NCBI RefSeq assembly: GCF_028622115.1
Contig: NZ_CP097263.1
Coordinates: 3,286,001-3,350,000 of the forward strand
Reading direction: 5' to 3'
Length of the DNA: 64,000 bases
Source of the DNA: Kutzneria chonburiensis
Lineage (GTDB): Bacteria; Actinomycetota; Actinomycetes; Mycobacteriales; Pseudonocardiaceae
Shown: one piece after another, positions 16,338-25,165 of the stretch
How positions within the stretch are numbered: position 1 is the first letter of the stretch
How the letters are laid out: every line of letters begins with the position of its first letter
Made by a program: the position numbers and the translations under genes
Notes under the pieces: model-generated
What the model was told of the DNA's origin: nothing
Database searches by the model: none
What the model saw: the letters and a program-made list of their open reading frames with translations, nothing else

Positions 16338-19163
16338 TCAGCTGTAGACCTCGAATTCGTAGATGCGGGCGGCGCCGCCGGTCCCCTGCTCGGGGGTCAG
16401 CACGGTGAGCTTGAGATACCGGGCGGTCAGGTTCACGGCATGGGTGGTGACGCCGGCGGTGTTGCCCCGCTGCTGAACGATGGTCGTCCAGGAAGTGCCG
16501 TCGGAAGACGCCTGGATGTCGTAGTCACGGGTGTTCCAACTGGCGCTCTCGCCGCCGGCACCGGCGTGCTGGAGGGTGATGGTCCGGACGGGAGTGGCGC
16601 CGCCGAGGTCGACCTGCCACCACTTGCTGCTGCCGGTCGAACACCACTTGTCGCTGGTGCCACCGGACACGCTGCCGTTGACGGCCTTGGCGGGACCCTC
16701 GTTGCTGTTGCAGGAAGAGTCCGAAGTGGCCGGTTTGTTCAACGCCACATCGGTCGCGGTCGCGGCGGTGTCGAAGGACGGCGGGGCGTCGGCGGCCGCG
16801 CTGCCCCACGAGGTGTTGGCAGTGATGCCCAACGTCATGTCGACGGTGCCGCCGCTGCTGATCACGGATTCGGGCAGCCAAGGCTTGGTCGAGGTGACAC
16901 CGTTGAGCCGCAGGCTCTGGATGTACGGGGCGTTGGTGCCGGACCCGGTGGCGTTGAGGGTGAGGGTGACGCCGTTGCCACGGTGCACGACGACCTGGCT
17001 GAACAACGGACTGGCCAGCAACAGGTCGGCCCGGCCGGGGGCCAGCGGATACAAGCCCATGGCGGCGAAGACGTACCACGAAGACATGGCCCCGAGGTCG
17101 TCCTGGCCGGGAATGCCGCCGGGACCGTTGGACCACAAGGTGTTGACGACCTGACGCACGGTCTGCTGGGTCTTGTACGGCTGCCCGGCGAAGTCGTACA
17201 GCCACGGCGTCCCGATCGACGGCTCGTTGCTCAGATCCGAATGCTTGCCGTCCGAACTGGACAGTGCCCAGCTGCCGTCGGCGTTGTGGAAGAACCCGTC
17301 GAGACGGCCGACGGCCGACGCTGTGCCGCCCATCTTGGTGAACAAACCCTTGGCGTTGAAGGGAACCATCCACGTGTACTGGGCGGCGGTGCCCTCGGCG
17401 AACCCGTCGTCGCTGGCCGGGTCGAAGGACTGCCAGGTCCCCGCGGAGTCGCGCTGCTGGATGTAGCCGGTGGCCGGGTTGAAGACGTTCTTCCAGTTCT
17501 GGGCCCGATTCAGGAACTGGCTGCCGACGCTCGCGTTGCCGAGTCGTTGCGCCAGCTGGGAAATGCCGAAGTCGGCGGAGACGTCCTCAAGGGTCTCCCC
17601 CGCGCCGCCCCAGGCGTGCCCGTCCGACGGGACGTAACCGATCGACAGGTACTTGTCCAGCGACGGCCGCTCGCCGACGACCATGACGTTCCAGCCGTCG
17701 TCGCTCTGATCGGCGGCGGTCACGGTGGTGGCGGCGTGCACCATGGAGGTCAGCGCCCCGGCGGCGTCGAAGGAGGTGCCGCCGAAGGCGTAGATGCTGG
17801 ACACGGCGGCATGCGCGGGGTCGCCGGTCATCACGTGGGTGCCGCCCTGGTTGTGGGTCCAGCGGTCCCAGACGCCGTTGTTCTGGTTGGCCTGGTTGTA
17901 CAGCGACTGGGCGATGTCCGCGCCGACGTCGGGCCGCAGCAGGGTCACCAGCTGGAGCTGGTCCCGATACACGTCCCAGCCGGAGAAGTTGGCGTACTGC
18001 GCGTGCTGGGTGCCGCCGACCGTATGGACCTTTTGGTCCATTCCGGGGTACTGACCGTTGACGTCGCTGAACACGTTGGGGTGCAACAGGGAGTGGTAGA
18101 GCGCGGTGTAGAAGGTCGCCTGCTGGGCCGCACTGCCGCCGGTGATCTCGATCCGGTTCAGCTCCGCGTTCCAGGCGTCGTGGGCGCGTTGTCGCACGGT
18201 GTCGAAGGAGGTGCCGGCGGGGTTCTCGGTGTCGAGGTTGGCCTTGGCGTTGGCCAGACTGACGTACGAGATGCCGACCCGCATGCCCACGGTCTGCCCC
18301 TGGCTGAGGTCGAACGTGACGTAGCCGCCGGAGCCCTTGCCGGCGACCGGCCAGCCGTTCGTGCCGTACGTGGTGCCGCCGCTGGCGCTGGTGCCGCCGG
18401 CCGTGCGGGTGCCGTCCTGCCAGGTTCCGGTGGCGCTGAACGGTTTGTCGAACGCGGCGTAGAAGTACAGCGTGTAGTAGCTGCGCCGATCGACGGTGTT
18501 GATGTACCCACAGAAGTTCCCGCTCGTGACCGAGCCGCTGATGGCCTGGTTGCCCGCGTCGATCGTGGTCTGGGCGGCGCTGCTGCCGACCTCCGAGTTC
18601 GACGTGCGGACCAGCAGCGACGCGGTTTTCCCGCTGGGGTAGGTGAAGCGGCCGGCGCCGCTGTGCGTGGTGGCCGAAAGTTCCACGTTCACGCCGGAGT
18701 CGAGGCCGACCCGGTAGTAGCCGGCGGTGCCGGTCTCGTTGGCGTGGGCGAAACCGCTGGCGTAGGTGGCGTCGGTCTTGTCCGAGCTCGGGGACGTGGA
18801 CACCGCTCCCGGGAACGGCAGGATCGGCACGTCGCCGGAGCCGCCCGCGCAGCCGGTGCCGGACATGTGGGTGAGGCTGAAGCCGCGCACCCGGGTCACG
18901 TTGTAGTCGTAGCCGCCGGGCTGCGGCGTCCGGGTCTGGTCGCCCCTGGTGTTCTCCGGGCTCCACTGCACCATGCCGTACGGGCTGTCGGCGCCGGGGA
19001 AGGTCTCGCCGCTGTTGCTGGTGCCGACGAGGGTGTTGACGGCGGCGGCCGGGTCGGCGACCGCCGCGGACGCGGCCGGCGCGGCGACACCGGCGGCGGC
19101 GAGTGCGACGCCGACCGCCAGCGAGATCGACCACCTCAGGCGTCGGGATCGGGCTAGGTCCAT
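16338..19163 (-). CDS. Secreted GH92 alpha-mannosidase with C-terminal F5/8-type C domain
   Basis: 941 residues. A signal peptide (RRLRW start, ASA-AVA cleavage near residue 33) precedes a GH92 domain from about 40 to 790. Family motifs include GETFPGADSPYGMVQWSPENT, GFSLTHMSGTGCAGGSGDVPI, FSGWDVYRDQLQLV and NEPSIGTPWLYDFAGQPYKTQ. Residues about 800-941 are a discoidin/CBM32-type module (NKPATSDSSCNSNEGPAKAV...KWWQVDLGG). GH92 enzymes are calcium-dependent exo-alpha-mannosidases acting on N-glycans or yeast mannan, so this enzyme probably scavenges mannose outside the cell. A weak LacI-type palindrome lies 35 bp upstream. Confidence 0.93.
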   Translation of the reverse strand: MDLARSRRLRWSISLAVGVALAAAGVAAPAASAAVADPAAAVNTLVGTSNSGETFPGADSPYGMVQWSPENTRGDQTRTPQPGGYDYNVTRVRGFSLTHMSGTGCAGGSGDVPILPFPGAVSTSPSSDKTDATYASGFAHANETGTAGYYRVGLDSGVNVELSATTHSGAGRFTYPSGKTASLLVRTSNSEVGSSAAQTTIDAGNQAISGSVTSGNFCGYINTVDRRSYYTLYFYAAFDKPFSATGTWQDGTRTAGGTSASGGTTYGTNGWPVAGKGSGGYVTFDLSQGQTVGMRVGISYVSLANAKANLDTENPAGTSFDTVRQRAHDAWNAELNRIEITGGSAAQQATFYTALYHSLLHPNVFSDVNGQYPGMDQKVHTVGGTQHAQYANFSGWDVYRDQLQLVTLLRPDVGADIAQSLYNQANQNNGVWDRWTHNQGGTHVMTGDPAHAAVSSIYAFGGTSFDAAGALTSMVHAATTVTAADQSDDGWNVMVVGERPSLDKYLSIGYVPSDGHAWGGAGETLEDVSADFGISQLAQRLGNASVGSQFLNRAQNWKNVFNPATGYIQQRDSAGTWQSFDPASDDGFAEGTAAQYTWMVPFNAKGLFTKMGGTASAVGRLDGFFHNADGSWALSSSDGKHSDLSNEPSIGTPWLYDFAGQPYKTQQTVRQVVNTLWSNGPGGIPGQDDLGAMSSWYVFAAMGLYPLAPGRADLLLASPLFSQVVVHRGNGVTLTLNATGSGTNAPYIQSLRLNGVTSTKPWLPESVISSGGTVDMTLGITANTSWGSAAADAPPSFDTAATATDVALNKPATSDSSCNSNEGPAKAVNGSVSGGTSDKWCSTGSSKWWQVDLGGATPVRTITLQHAGAGGESASWNTRDYDIQASSDGTSWTTIVQQRGNTAGVTTHAVNLTARYLKLTVLTPEQGTGGAARIYEFEVYS

Positions 19164-19197
19164 GGCATCTCCTCGAGACGCTCGGGCGGCGGCCGGC

Positions 19198-19211
19198 TGA
19201 CAACGTTGACG
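19198..19211. promoter_or_regulatory. Weak LacI-like operator candidate
   Basis: TGACAACGTTGACG centres on the 8-bp palindrome CAACGTTG and approximates the TGNCAACGTTGNCA form recognised by some LacI regulators. It lies 35 bp before the GH92 start codon. The outer positions are imperfect. Confidence 0.25.
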
Positions 19212-19332
19212 GCATCGAGCATCGGCATCGCCCCGGCGATCGGACAGAGCCGAAATTTCGCCCCGGCCGAAAGTGGTCTGGGCCTGTTCAGCCGATTGAC
19301 GTTAGGCTGGCCCGAATTCGGCGAGGGGTCAG

Positions 19333-20220
19333 ATGTCCGGACCGTTCCACGTGGTGCTGCGCGACGCGATCCGGCAGCGGGGACTGCCGTTGCAGCGGTT
19401 GCGCGCCCGGCTGGCCGAGCGGGGCATCCGGGTCGGCATCGCCAGCCTCAGCGACTGGCAGCACGGTCGGGCCTGGCCGCAGCAGGCCAACTCGCTGCGG
19501 GCGATCGGCGCGCTGGAGGAGATCCTCGGCCTGCCCGACCGCACCCTCACCGGCCTGCTGGCCGGCCGCCCGACCACCCCGTTCCTGCCCCGGCAGGGCG
19601 TGGACGAGTCCACCGGACCGATCAGCGAGCTGCTGGACCAGCTGCCCGGTTCGCGCGCGTGGGACCTGGACACGCTGACCACCGAGCACATCGTCACGGT
19701 CGACGAGCACCGCTGTCCCTCGCTCGTCACCGTCCGCAGCCTCGTCCGCGCGCGCAAGGACGGCGTGGATCGGTTGGTGGTGCGGTACTTCGCCGCCGCC
19801 ACGGGCGACGTCGACCGGGTCACCGTCCGCCCGACGCGCAACTGCCACACCGGCCGGATCCTGCGGCACCACACCGGTCGCGTGATGGTCGCCGAGCTGC
19901 TGTTCGGCCAGCCGCTGCGGGCCGGGGACACGTGGATCTTCGAGGTCGAGCTGGCCGACCCGACCGCCCAGGCCCGGTCGGACTTCGCCCACGGCTTCCG
20001 CCGGATGGAGGGCAACTACCTGCTGGAGGTCCGTTTCCACCCCACGGCACTGCCCAGCCACGTCAACGGCTACCTCAGGGCCGACCTGTACACCGAGAGC
20101 CACCGGCTCACCGATCTCCGCCTGACCAACCACAACGCCGTGCACCTCACGGCGGCCGACATGACCGCCGGGGTGCTGGGCATCCAGTGGGAGTGGCCGC
20201 TACGCGCCGGCTCCGCGTAG
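19333..20220 (+). CDS. HTH-domain protein of unknown function
   Basis: 295 residues. Residues about 5-80 resemble an XRE-like HTH (VVLRDAIRQRGLPLQRLRARLAERGIRVGIASLSDWQHGRAWP...LRAIGALEEILGLP). The remaining 200 residues form a predominantly beta domain with strands such as VRYFAAATGDVDRVTVRPTRNCHTGRI and NYLLEVRFHPTALPSHVNGY, which I do not recognise. No membrane segment or signal peptide is visible. It overlaps the convergent TetR gene by 21 bp. Probably a transcriptional regulator with a sensory C-terminal domain. Confidence 0.65.
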   Translation: MSGPFHVVLRDAIRQRGLPLQRLRARLAERGIRVGIASLSDWQHGRAWPQQANSLRAIGALEEILGLPDRTLTGLLAGRPTTPFLPRQGVDESTGPISELLDQLPGSRAWDLDTLTTEHIVTVDEHRCPSLVTVRSLVRARKDGVDRLVVRYFAAATGDVDRVTVRPTRNCHTGRILRHHTGRVMVAELLFGQPLRAGDTWIFEVELADPTAQARSDFAHGFRRMEGNYLLEVRFHPTALPSHVNGYLRADLYTESHRLTDLRLTNHNAVHLTAADMTAGVLGIQWEWPLRAGSA

Positions 20221-20739
20221 GAAGGTCTCGACGACCACGTCAGCCGCCTGCGCGGCGCTGAGTTCGGACAACTCCCGGCCGCCCAGGGCCAGCAGCTGCC
20301 CGAGCACCGCGCCCAGCCAGCCCTCGGGCAGGCCGGATCGGAGCACGCCCTCGTCGACGGCCCGCCGCAGGAACGCGTCCACGTCGGCGACCACACGATC
20401 GCGGCGCTCGCGGGCCCCGGGATCGGCCTTCCACCGCCCCAGGTCCACGGGCCATTTGCGGTTCACGCCGATGATCTCCTCGACGTACCGGTGCAGCGCC
20501 ACCACCACCGACGCCTCGGGCAGCCGCGCGACCTCGACGGCCTGCTCGATGGCCGCCAGGCGGGCCTGATACACCGCCGCCAGCAGCTCCTCGCGCCCGG
20601 CGAACCGGCGGTAGACGGTCCGGCGGTCCACGTCGGCCTCGGCCGCGATCATCGCGACGGTGGTGCCGGGATCGGCGGCGAGCATGCGCGCCGCCGTGGT
20701 CAGCACGAGTTCGAGATTGCGCGCGGCGTCAGTCCTCAC
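20200..20739 (-). CDS. TetR/AcrR family regulator
   Basis: 179 residues from a GTG start at 20739. The HTH is clear (LELVLTTAARMLAADPGTTVAMIAAEADVDRRTVYRRFAGREELLAAV), followed by a short helical ligand domain. It is divergent from the aldehyde dehydrogenase gene with 108 bp between the starts, so it is likely to control that gene. Confidence 0.9.
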   Translation of the reverse strand: MRTDAARNLELVLTTAARMLAADPGTTVAMIAAEADVDRRTVYRRFAGREELLAAVYQARLAAIEQAVEVARLPEASVVVALHRYVEEIIGVNRKWPVDLGRWKADPGARERRDRVVADVDAFLRRAVDEGVLRSGLPEGWLGAVLGQLLALGGRELSELSAAQAADVVVETFLRGAGA

Positions 20740-20847
20740 GGCACTGAAGGTACACGGACTGAGACCTTACGACCGTGCTCTGCCTCACTACAGTGGCATA
20801 ATCCTCAGTAAGTGCTACATTGATGTGACAGATCCGAGGAGGCAGAC

Positions 20848-22296
20848 GTGATCACCTACGACCAGCTCTTCATCGGCGGCACCTGGGCCACCCCCAGCAG
20901 CGCCGCCCGGCTCGACATCGTGTCCCCGCACGACCAGTCGGTCCTCGGCCGCGCCGTGCAGGCGCTGCCCGCGGACGTCGACCGGGCCGTCGCCGCCGCC
21001 CGTCAGGCCTTCGACCAGGGGCCGTGGCCGCACCTCGCCCCGGCCGAGCGCATCGCAGTGCTGCGCCGACTGGCCAAGCTGCGGGAAGAGCACGCCGACG
21101 AGATCGCCGCGCTGATCTCGGCCGAGAACGGCTCCGCGCTCTGGTTCACCAAGGCCGGCCAGCCGGGACTGAGCCGGCAGGCCAACGCCTACCTGGCCGC
21201 CGCCGAGCAGTTCGACTGGTCGCGGCCCCTGGAGCCGTCCGACCCGAGCTCCCCGTTCCGCTCGATCGTGCGCCGCGAGGCGATCGGCGTCGTCGCCGCG
21301 ATCATCCCCTGGAACTCGCCGTTCTCCGCGGCCCTGGCGAAGGTCATCCCGGCCCTGATCGCCGGCAACACCGTCGTGCTCAAGGTCTCCCCCGAGAACA
21401 CGCTGAGCATGAACCTGCTGGCCCGGCTGCTGGCCGACGCCGGCCTGCCCGACGGCGTGGTCAGCGTGCTGCCGGCCGACCGCGAGACCAGCGAATACCT
21501 GGTCAAGCACCCCGACGTGGACAAGATCTCGTTCACCGGGTCGACCCGCGCCGGCCGCCGCATCGCCTCGCTGGCCGGCGAGCAGCTCAAGCGGGTCAGC
21601 CTGGAGCTGGGCGGCAAGTCCGCCGCGATCATCCTGCCCGACGCCGACCTGCCCGCGGTGATCAACGGCCTGAAGTTCGGCTCGCTGCTCAACAACGGCG
21701 AGTCCTGCATCGCGCAGACCCGCATCCTGGCCCCGCGCAGCCGCTACGACGAGGTGGTCGACGGTCTGAAGGAGATGATGGAGGGCCTGCACGTCGGCGA
21801 CCCGTCCGAGGACGCGACCTTCATCGGCCCGATGGTCCGCCGCGACCAGCAGGAGCGCGTACTGGACTACGTGCGTACCGGCATCGAGGAAGGCGCCCGG
21901 CTGGTCACCGGCGGCCCGCACGTCCCGCCGGGGCTGGAGGGCGGCTACTACGTCACTCCGACCCTGTTCGCCGACGTCGACAACGGCATGCGCATCGCCC
22001 AGGAGGAGATCTTCGGCCCCGTGCTGGTCGTCATCCCCTACGACGACGAGGACGACGCCGTCCGCATCGCCAACGACTCCGAGTACGGCCTGTCCGGCGG
22101 CGTGTGGTCGGCCGACCCGCGGCACGCGCTGGACGTCGCCGGTCGGATGCGCACCGGCACCGTCACCATCAACGGCGCCACGGTCGGTTTCGACGGCCCG
22201 TTCGGCGGTTTCAAGGCCAGCGGCCTCGGTCGCGAGTACGGCTCGGTCGGCATCGGCACCTATACCGAGTACAAGACCGTGACCCTGCCGGCGTGA
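20848..22296 (+). CDS. NAD(P)-dependent aldehyde dehydrogenase
   Basis: 482 residues from a GTG start with GAGGAGG about 8 bases upstream. The family motifs are complete: PWNSPF, the cofactor strand KVSPENTLSMN, FTGSTRAGRRIA, the general-base Glu in SLELGGKSAAI, and the nucleophile Cys in NNGESCIAQTRI. EEIFGPVLVVIPY and the C-terminal FGGFKASGLGREYG follow. It oxidises an aldehyde to a carboxylic acid; the substrate is unknown. The divergent TetR gene probably represses it. Confidence 0.93.
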   Translation: MITYDQLFIGGTWATPSSAARLDIVSPHDQSVLGRAVQALPADVDRAVAAARQAFDQGPWPHLAPAERIAVLRRLAKLREEHADEIAALISAENGSALWFTKAGQPGLSRQANAYLAAAEQFDWSRPLEPSDPSSPFRSIVRREAIGVVAAIIPWNSPFSAALAKVIPALIAGNTVVLKVSPENTLSMNLLARLLADAGLPDGVVSVLPADRETSEYLVKHPDVDKISFTGSTRAGRRIASLAGEQLKRVSLELGGKSAAIILPDADLPAVINGLKFGSLLNNGESCIAQTRILAPRSRYDEVVDGLKEMMEGLHVGDPSEDATFIGPMVRRDQQERVLDYVRTGIEEGARLVTGGPHVPPGLEGGYYVTPTLFADVDNGMRIAQEEIFGPVLVVIPYDDEDDAVRIANDSEYGLSGGVWSADPRHALDVAGRMRTGTVTINGATVGFDGPFGGFKASGLGREYGSVGIGTYTEYKTVTLPA

Positions 22297-22409
22297 CGGC
22301 GACCGACTCGACAGGCAGGAAAGTCTTCCCGGGAAGCGGCAGGCGGCGGTGTTTCCGGCCGCCCCTGCCCGGTGTCGCAGCTACCCTCCGATTGTTCAGG
22401 GGGTGAGAC

Positions 22410-25061
22410 ATGCCGCTGCTGGAGCGTGAGACGGAACGGGCGCGGATCGCCGAGCTGGTCGACGGCATTCGCGATCGCGGCGGGGCACTGCTGGTCAGAG
22501 GCGAGGCGGGCATCGGCAAGTCGGCGCTGCTGGCGACCATCGAAGCGCCCGATCTGCGCACGTTGACGGCGACCGGCGTCGAAGCCGAGCACCACCTGCC
22601 CTACTCGGGCCTGCACCAGCTGCTGTTTCCGCTCCGCGACGAGATCCACGGCCTGGCCTCGACCCAGCGGGAAGCGCTGCGCACCGCGCTGGGCCTGGCC
22701 GACGGTCCGAGGCCGGAGATCTATCTGGTCGGCATGGCCGTGCTCAACCTGCTGGCGCAGGCCGCCTCGGCGCGGCCGCTGCTGTTGGTCGTGGACGACC
22801 TCCAGTGGCTCGATCTCAACAGCCAAGAGGTGCTCGCTTTCGTCGCGCGCCGATTGGAATCCGAGCCGATCGTGCTAGTGGCGGCGTTTCGCGACGACGA
22901 ACCGTCCCGAATGGACACTGCGGGCCTGCCGACGTTACGGCCGGGCCCGCTGTCCCCCGGCGGCGCGGCGACTCTGGTTGACGCCGTCGCACCGAACCTG
23001 TCGCTGGCCGATCGGGCCCGCGTGCTCGCCGCAGCCGGCGGCAATCCGTTGGCGCTACGGGAACTGTGCCACGGCGAGCTGCCGGCGACGAGCCTGGAGC
23101 ACAGCTTCGGCGCTCGCCTGCACGCCTTGCCTCATGACACCCGCAAGTGTCTGGTCATCGCGGCGGTCAACGACACCAACGTGCTGGCCGAGACGCTCAA
23201 CGCGGCCAAGGCGGAGCTGGCCGCGTTGAGCCCGGCGGTCGCCGCCGGGCTGATCATCGTGACCACGAATACCGTGGAGTTCCGGCATCCGCTGATCCGG
23301 TCGGCGATCATCAAGCACACCGATCCGTGTGAACGACACGCGGCGCAGCGGGCGCTGGCCGAGGTGCTCGGCCACGAACGGGACCGCCAGATCTGGCATC
23401 GGGCCGCCGCCACCACCGAACCGGACGACGTCATCGCCGCCGAGCTGGAGGAAAGCGCCGACCGGGCGTGGCGGCGCGGCGGCAACGAACTGGCGGTGTC
23501 GTGCCTCGAACGGGCGGCGCAGCTGAGCGCGTGCCCCGATCAGCGGGCCTTCCGGTTCCTCCGGGCCGCGGGCTTCGCGGTCGAGGCGTACCGGCCGGAT
23601 CTCGTCGACAAGCTGCTCGCCGAGGCGTCGAGCCTTGACCTCGACCAGCGACAGCGGGCGCTGGTCACGTGGATGCCGACGACGTTCGACGAGGGCGGTC
23701 ATGGTGGCCGGATCGCCATCGGTGAGCTGGTCGACCTGGCAACCGGGCTGTACGTCGAGGACGGCCGGCCCGGGGCCGCGCTGTGGGTGCTGTGGAGCAC
23801 CGCCACCCGCTGCTTCTGGCTCGACCCCGACCCGCACGAGCGTCGCCGGATCATCGAGGCGGCCGATCGGCTGCCGATCGACCCGTGCGATCCCCGAGTC
23901 GTGGCGATCAACGCCCACGTCGTTCCGTTCGAACGCGGCGAATCCGTGCTGACCGGCCTGCACGGGCAGACCCACCGGATGCGGCGCGACTCGCTGGTGG
24001 ACCGCTTTCTCGCCGACGCCGCACTGCATGCCGGCGCGTTCGACCTGTCGGCGCGGTTCGCCGGCGCTGCCCTGCCCGCGCTGCGCGCACGCGGTTGCCT
24101 GCCGTTCGTCGTGTCGGCGCTGTGCACGCAGGCGTGGAGTTGCGCGCGCCTCGGTGATCTGGTGACCGCGCAGCGCGCCGCCGATGAGGCCTCGCGTCTG
24201 ATCGAAGACAACACGGTGTCCTTCGTGCCCGGCCTTGTGTTGGCCGTACAGGCGGAAATTGCCGCCCTGCAAGGGAATTCCTGTGACGAGCTCGCCTGTG
24301 CGGCGGAACGGATCGGCCTCACCGCCGGGGCCCGGCCGGTGCTGGCCACCGTGCAGCTGGCGCGGGGCATCGCCGCGCTCGGCGAACACCGCTACACCGA
24401 TGCCTTCCTGCACCTGATGCGACTACACGACCCGTCCGATCCGTGCCACCAGATGGCGTTGCGCTGGTACGCCATGGCCGAGCTGGTCGAAGCCGCCGCC
24501 CACTGCGACGAACTGGGCACGGTCGAGAAGCTGTTGCCGGAGCTGGAGATGCACGCCGCGACTTCCCCATCGCCCGCGCTCCACATTGGACTTCGCTACG
24601 CGCGTGCCGTGATGGCCCCGGACCATGAGGCGGAAAAGCTGTACCGGGCCGCGCTCGACGCCGACCTGTGCGCGTGGCCGTTGGAACGGGGTCGCGTGCA
24701 GCTCGCCTACGGCGAGTGGCTGCGCCGGCAGCGGCGCATCGCCGACTCCCGTCCGCAACTTCGTGCCGCCCGTGAGACCTTCGACGCGCTCGGCGTCACG
24801 CGCTGGGCCGAGCGTGCCCGCCGTGAGCTGCGCGCCACCGGGGAGAGCGGTGCTGCGCAGCCTTCCGACTGCGTCGCCGACCTCACGCCGCAGGAGCTGA
24901 CCATCGCCCGACTCGCCGGTCAGGGCCTGACCAACCGGGAGATCGGCGCGCACCTGCGCCTGTCCCACCGGACCGTGGGCACGCATCTGCACCGGTTGTT
25001 CCCCAAGCTGGGCATCACCTCTCGGGGCGAGCTGCGAGACGTCATGCGTCAGATGACGTAG
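22410..25061 (+). CDS. LAL-type LuxR family ATP-binding regulator
   Basis: 883 residues. An N-terminal AAA/STAND ATPase has the Walker A LLVRGEAGIGKSALL (about residues 29-43) and Walker B LLLVVDDLQWLD (about 124-135). A long central alpha-helical region of TPR-like repeats follows. The last about 65 residues are a LuxR HTH (LTPQELTIARLAGQGLTNREIGAHLRLSHRTVGTHLHRLFPKLG). Large ATP-binding LuxR proteins integrate a ligand and ATP state to activate nearby or distant operons. It stands alone, 113 bp after the aldehyde dehydrogenase gene. Confidence 0.92.
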   Translation: MPLLERETERARIAELVDGIRDRGGALLVRGEAGIGKSALLATIEAPDLRTLTATGVEAEHHLPYSGLHQLLFPLRDEIHGLASTQREALRTALGLADGPRPEIYLVGMAVLNLLAQAASARPLLLVVDDLQWLDLNSQEVLAFVARRLESEPIVLVAAFRDDEPSRMDTAGLPTLRPGPLSPGGAATLVDAVAPNLSLADRARVLAAAGGNPLALRELCHGELPATSLEHSFGARLHALPHDTRKCLVIAAVNDTNVLAETLNAAKAELAALSPAVAAGLIIVTTNTVEFRHPLIRSAIIKHTDPCERHAAQRALAEVLGHERDRQIWHRAAATTEPDDVIAAELEESADRAWRRGGNELAVSCLERAAQLSACPDQRAFRFLRAAGFAVEAYRPDLVDKLLAEASSLDLDQRQRALVTWMPTTFDEGGHGGRIAIGELVDLATGLYVEDGRPGAALWVLWSTATRCFWLDPDPHERRRIIEAADRLPIDPCDPRVVAINAHVVPFERGESVLTGLHGQTHRMRRDSLVDRFLADAALHAGAFDLSARFAGAALPALRARGCLPFVVSALCTQAWSCARLGDLVTAQRAADEASRLIEDNTVSFVPGLVLAVQAEIAALQGNSCDELACAAERIGLTAGARPVLATVQLARGIAALGEHRYTDAFLHLMRLHDPSDPCHQMALRWYAMAELVEAAAHCDELGTVEKLLPELEMHAATSPSPALHIGLRYARAVMAPDHEAEKLYRAALDADLCAWPLERGRVQLAYGEWLRRQRRIADSRPQLRAARETFDALGVTRWAERARRELRATGESGAAQPSDCVADLTPQELTIARLAGQGLTNREIGAHLRLSHRTVGTHLHRLFPKLGITSRGELRDVMRQMT

Positions 25062-25165
25062 GCGGTGTACGTCGACCGTGATGAGCTCACCGGTTTCGGC
25101 CCGACTGTGGCCGGATGCGTGGCGTGGCCGCGGTTTTCCGTAGCGCAGCGCTTACGTTTCCTACC

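Noticed and set aside
16170-19157. Long open frame of almost 1000 codons opposite the GH92 gene
   Set aside because: High-GC codon bias leaves the opposite strand open. Its translation is low-complexity Gly/Val/Ala/Arg sequence without domains, while the other strand holds all GH92 motifs.
22325-22336. CTTCCCGGGAAG palindrome as an operator of the LuxR regulator
   Set aside because: Only 12 bp, of simple composition, and closer to the end of the aldehyde dehydrogenase gene; nothing else supports it.
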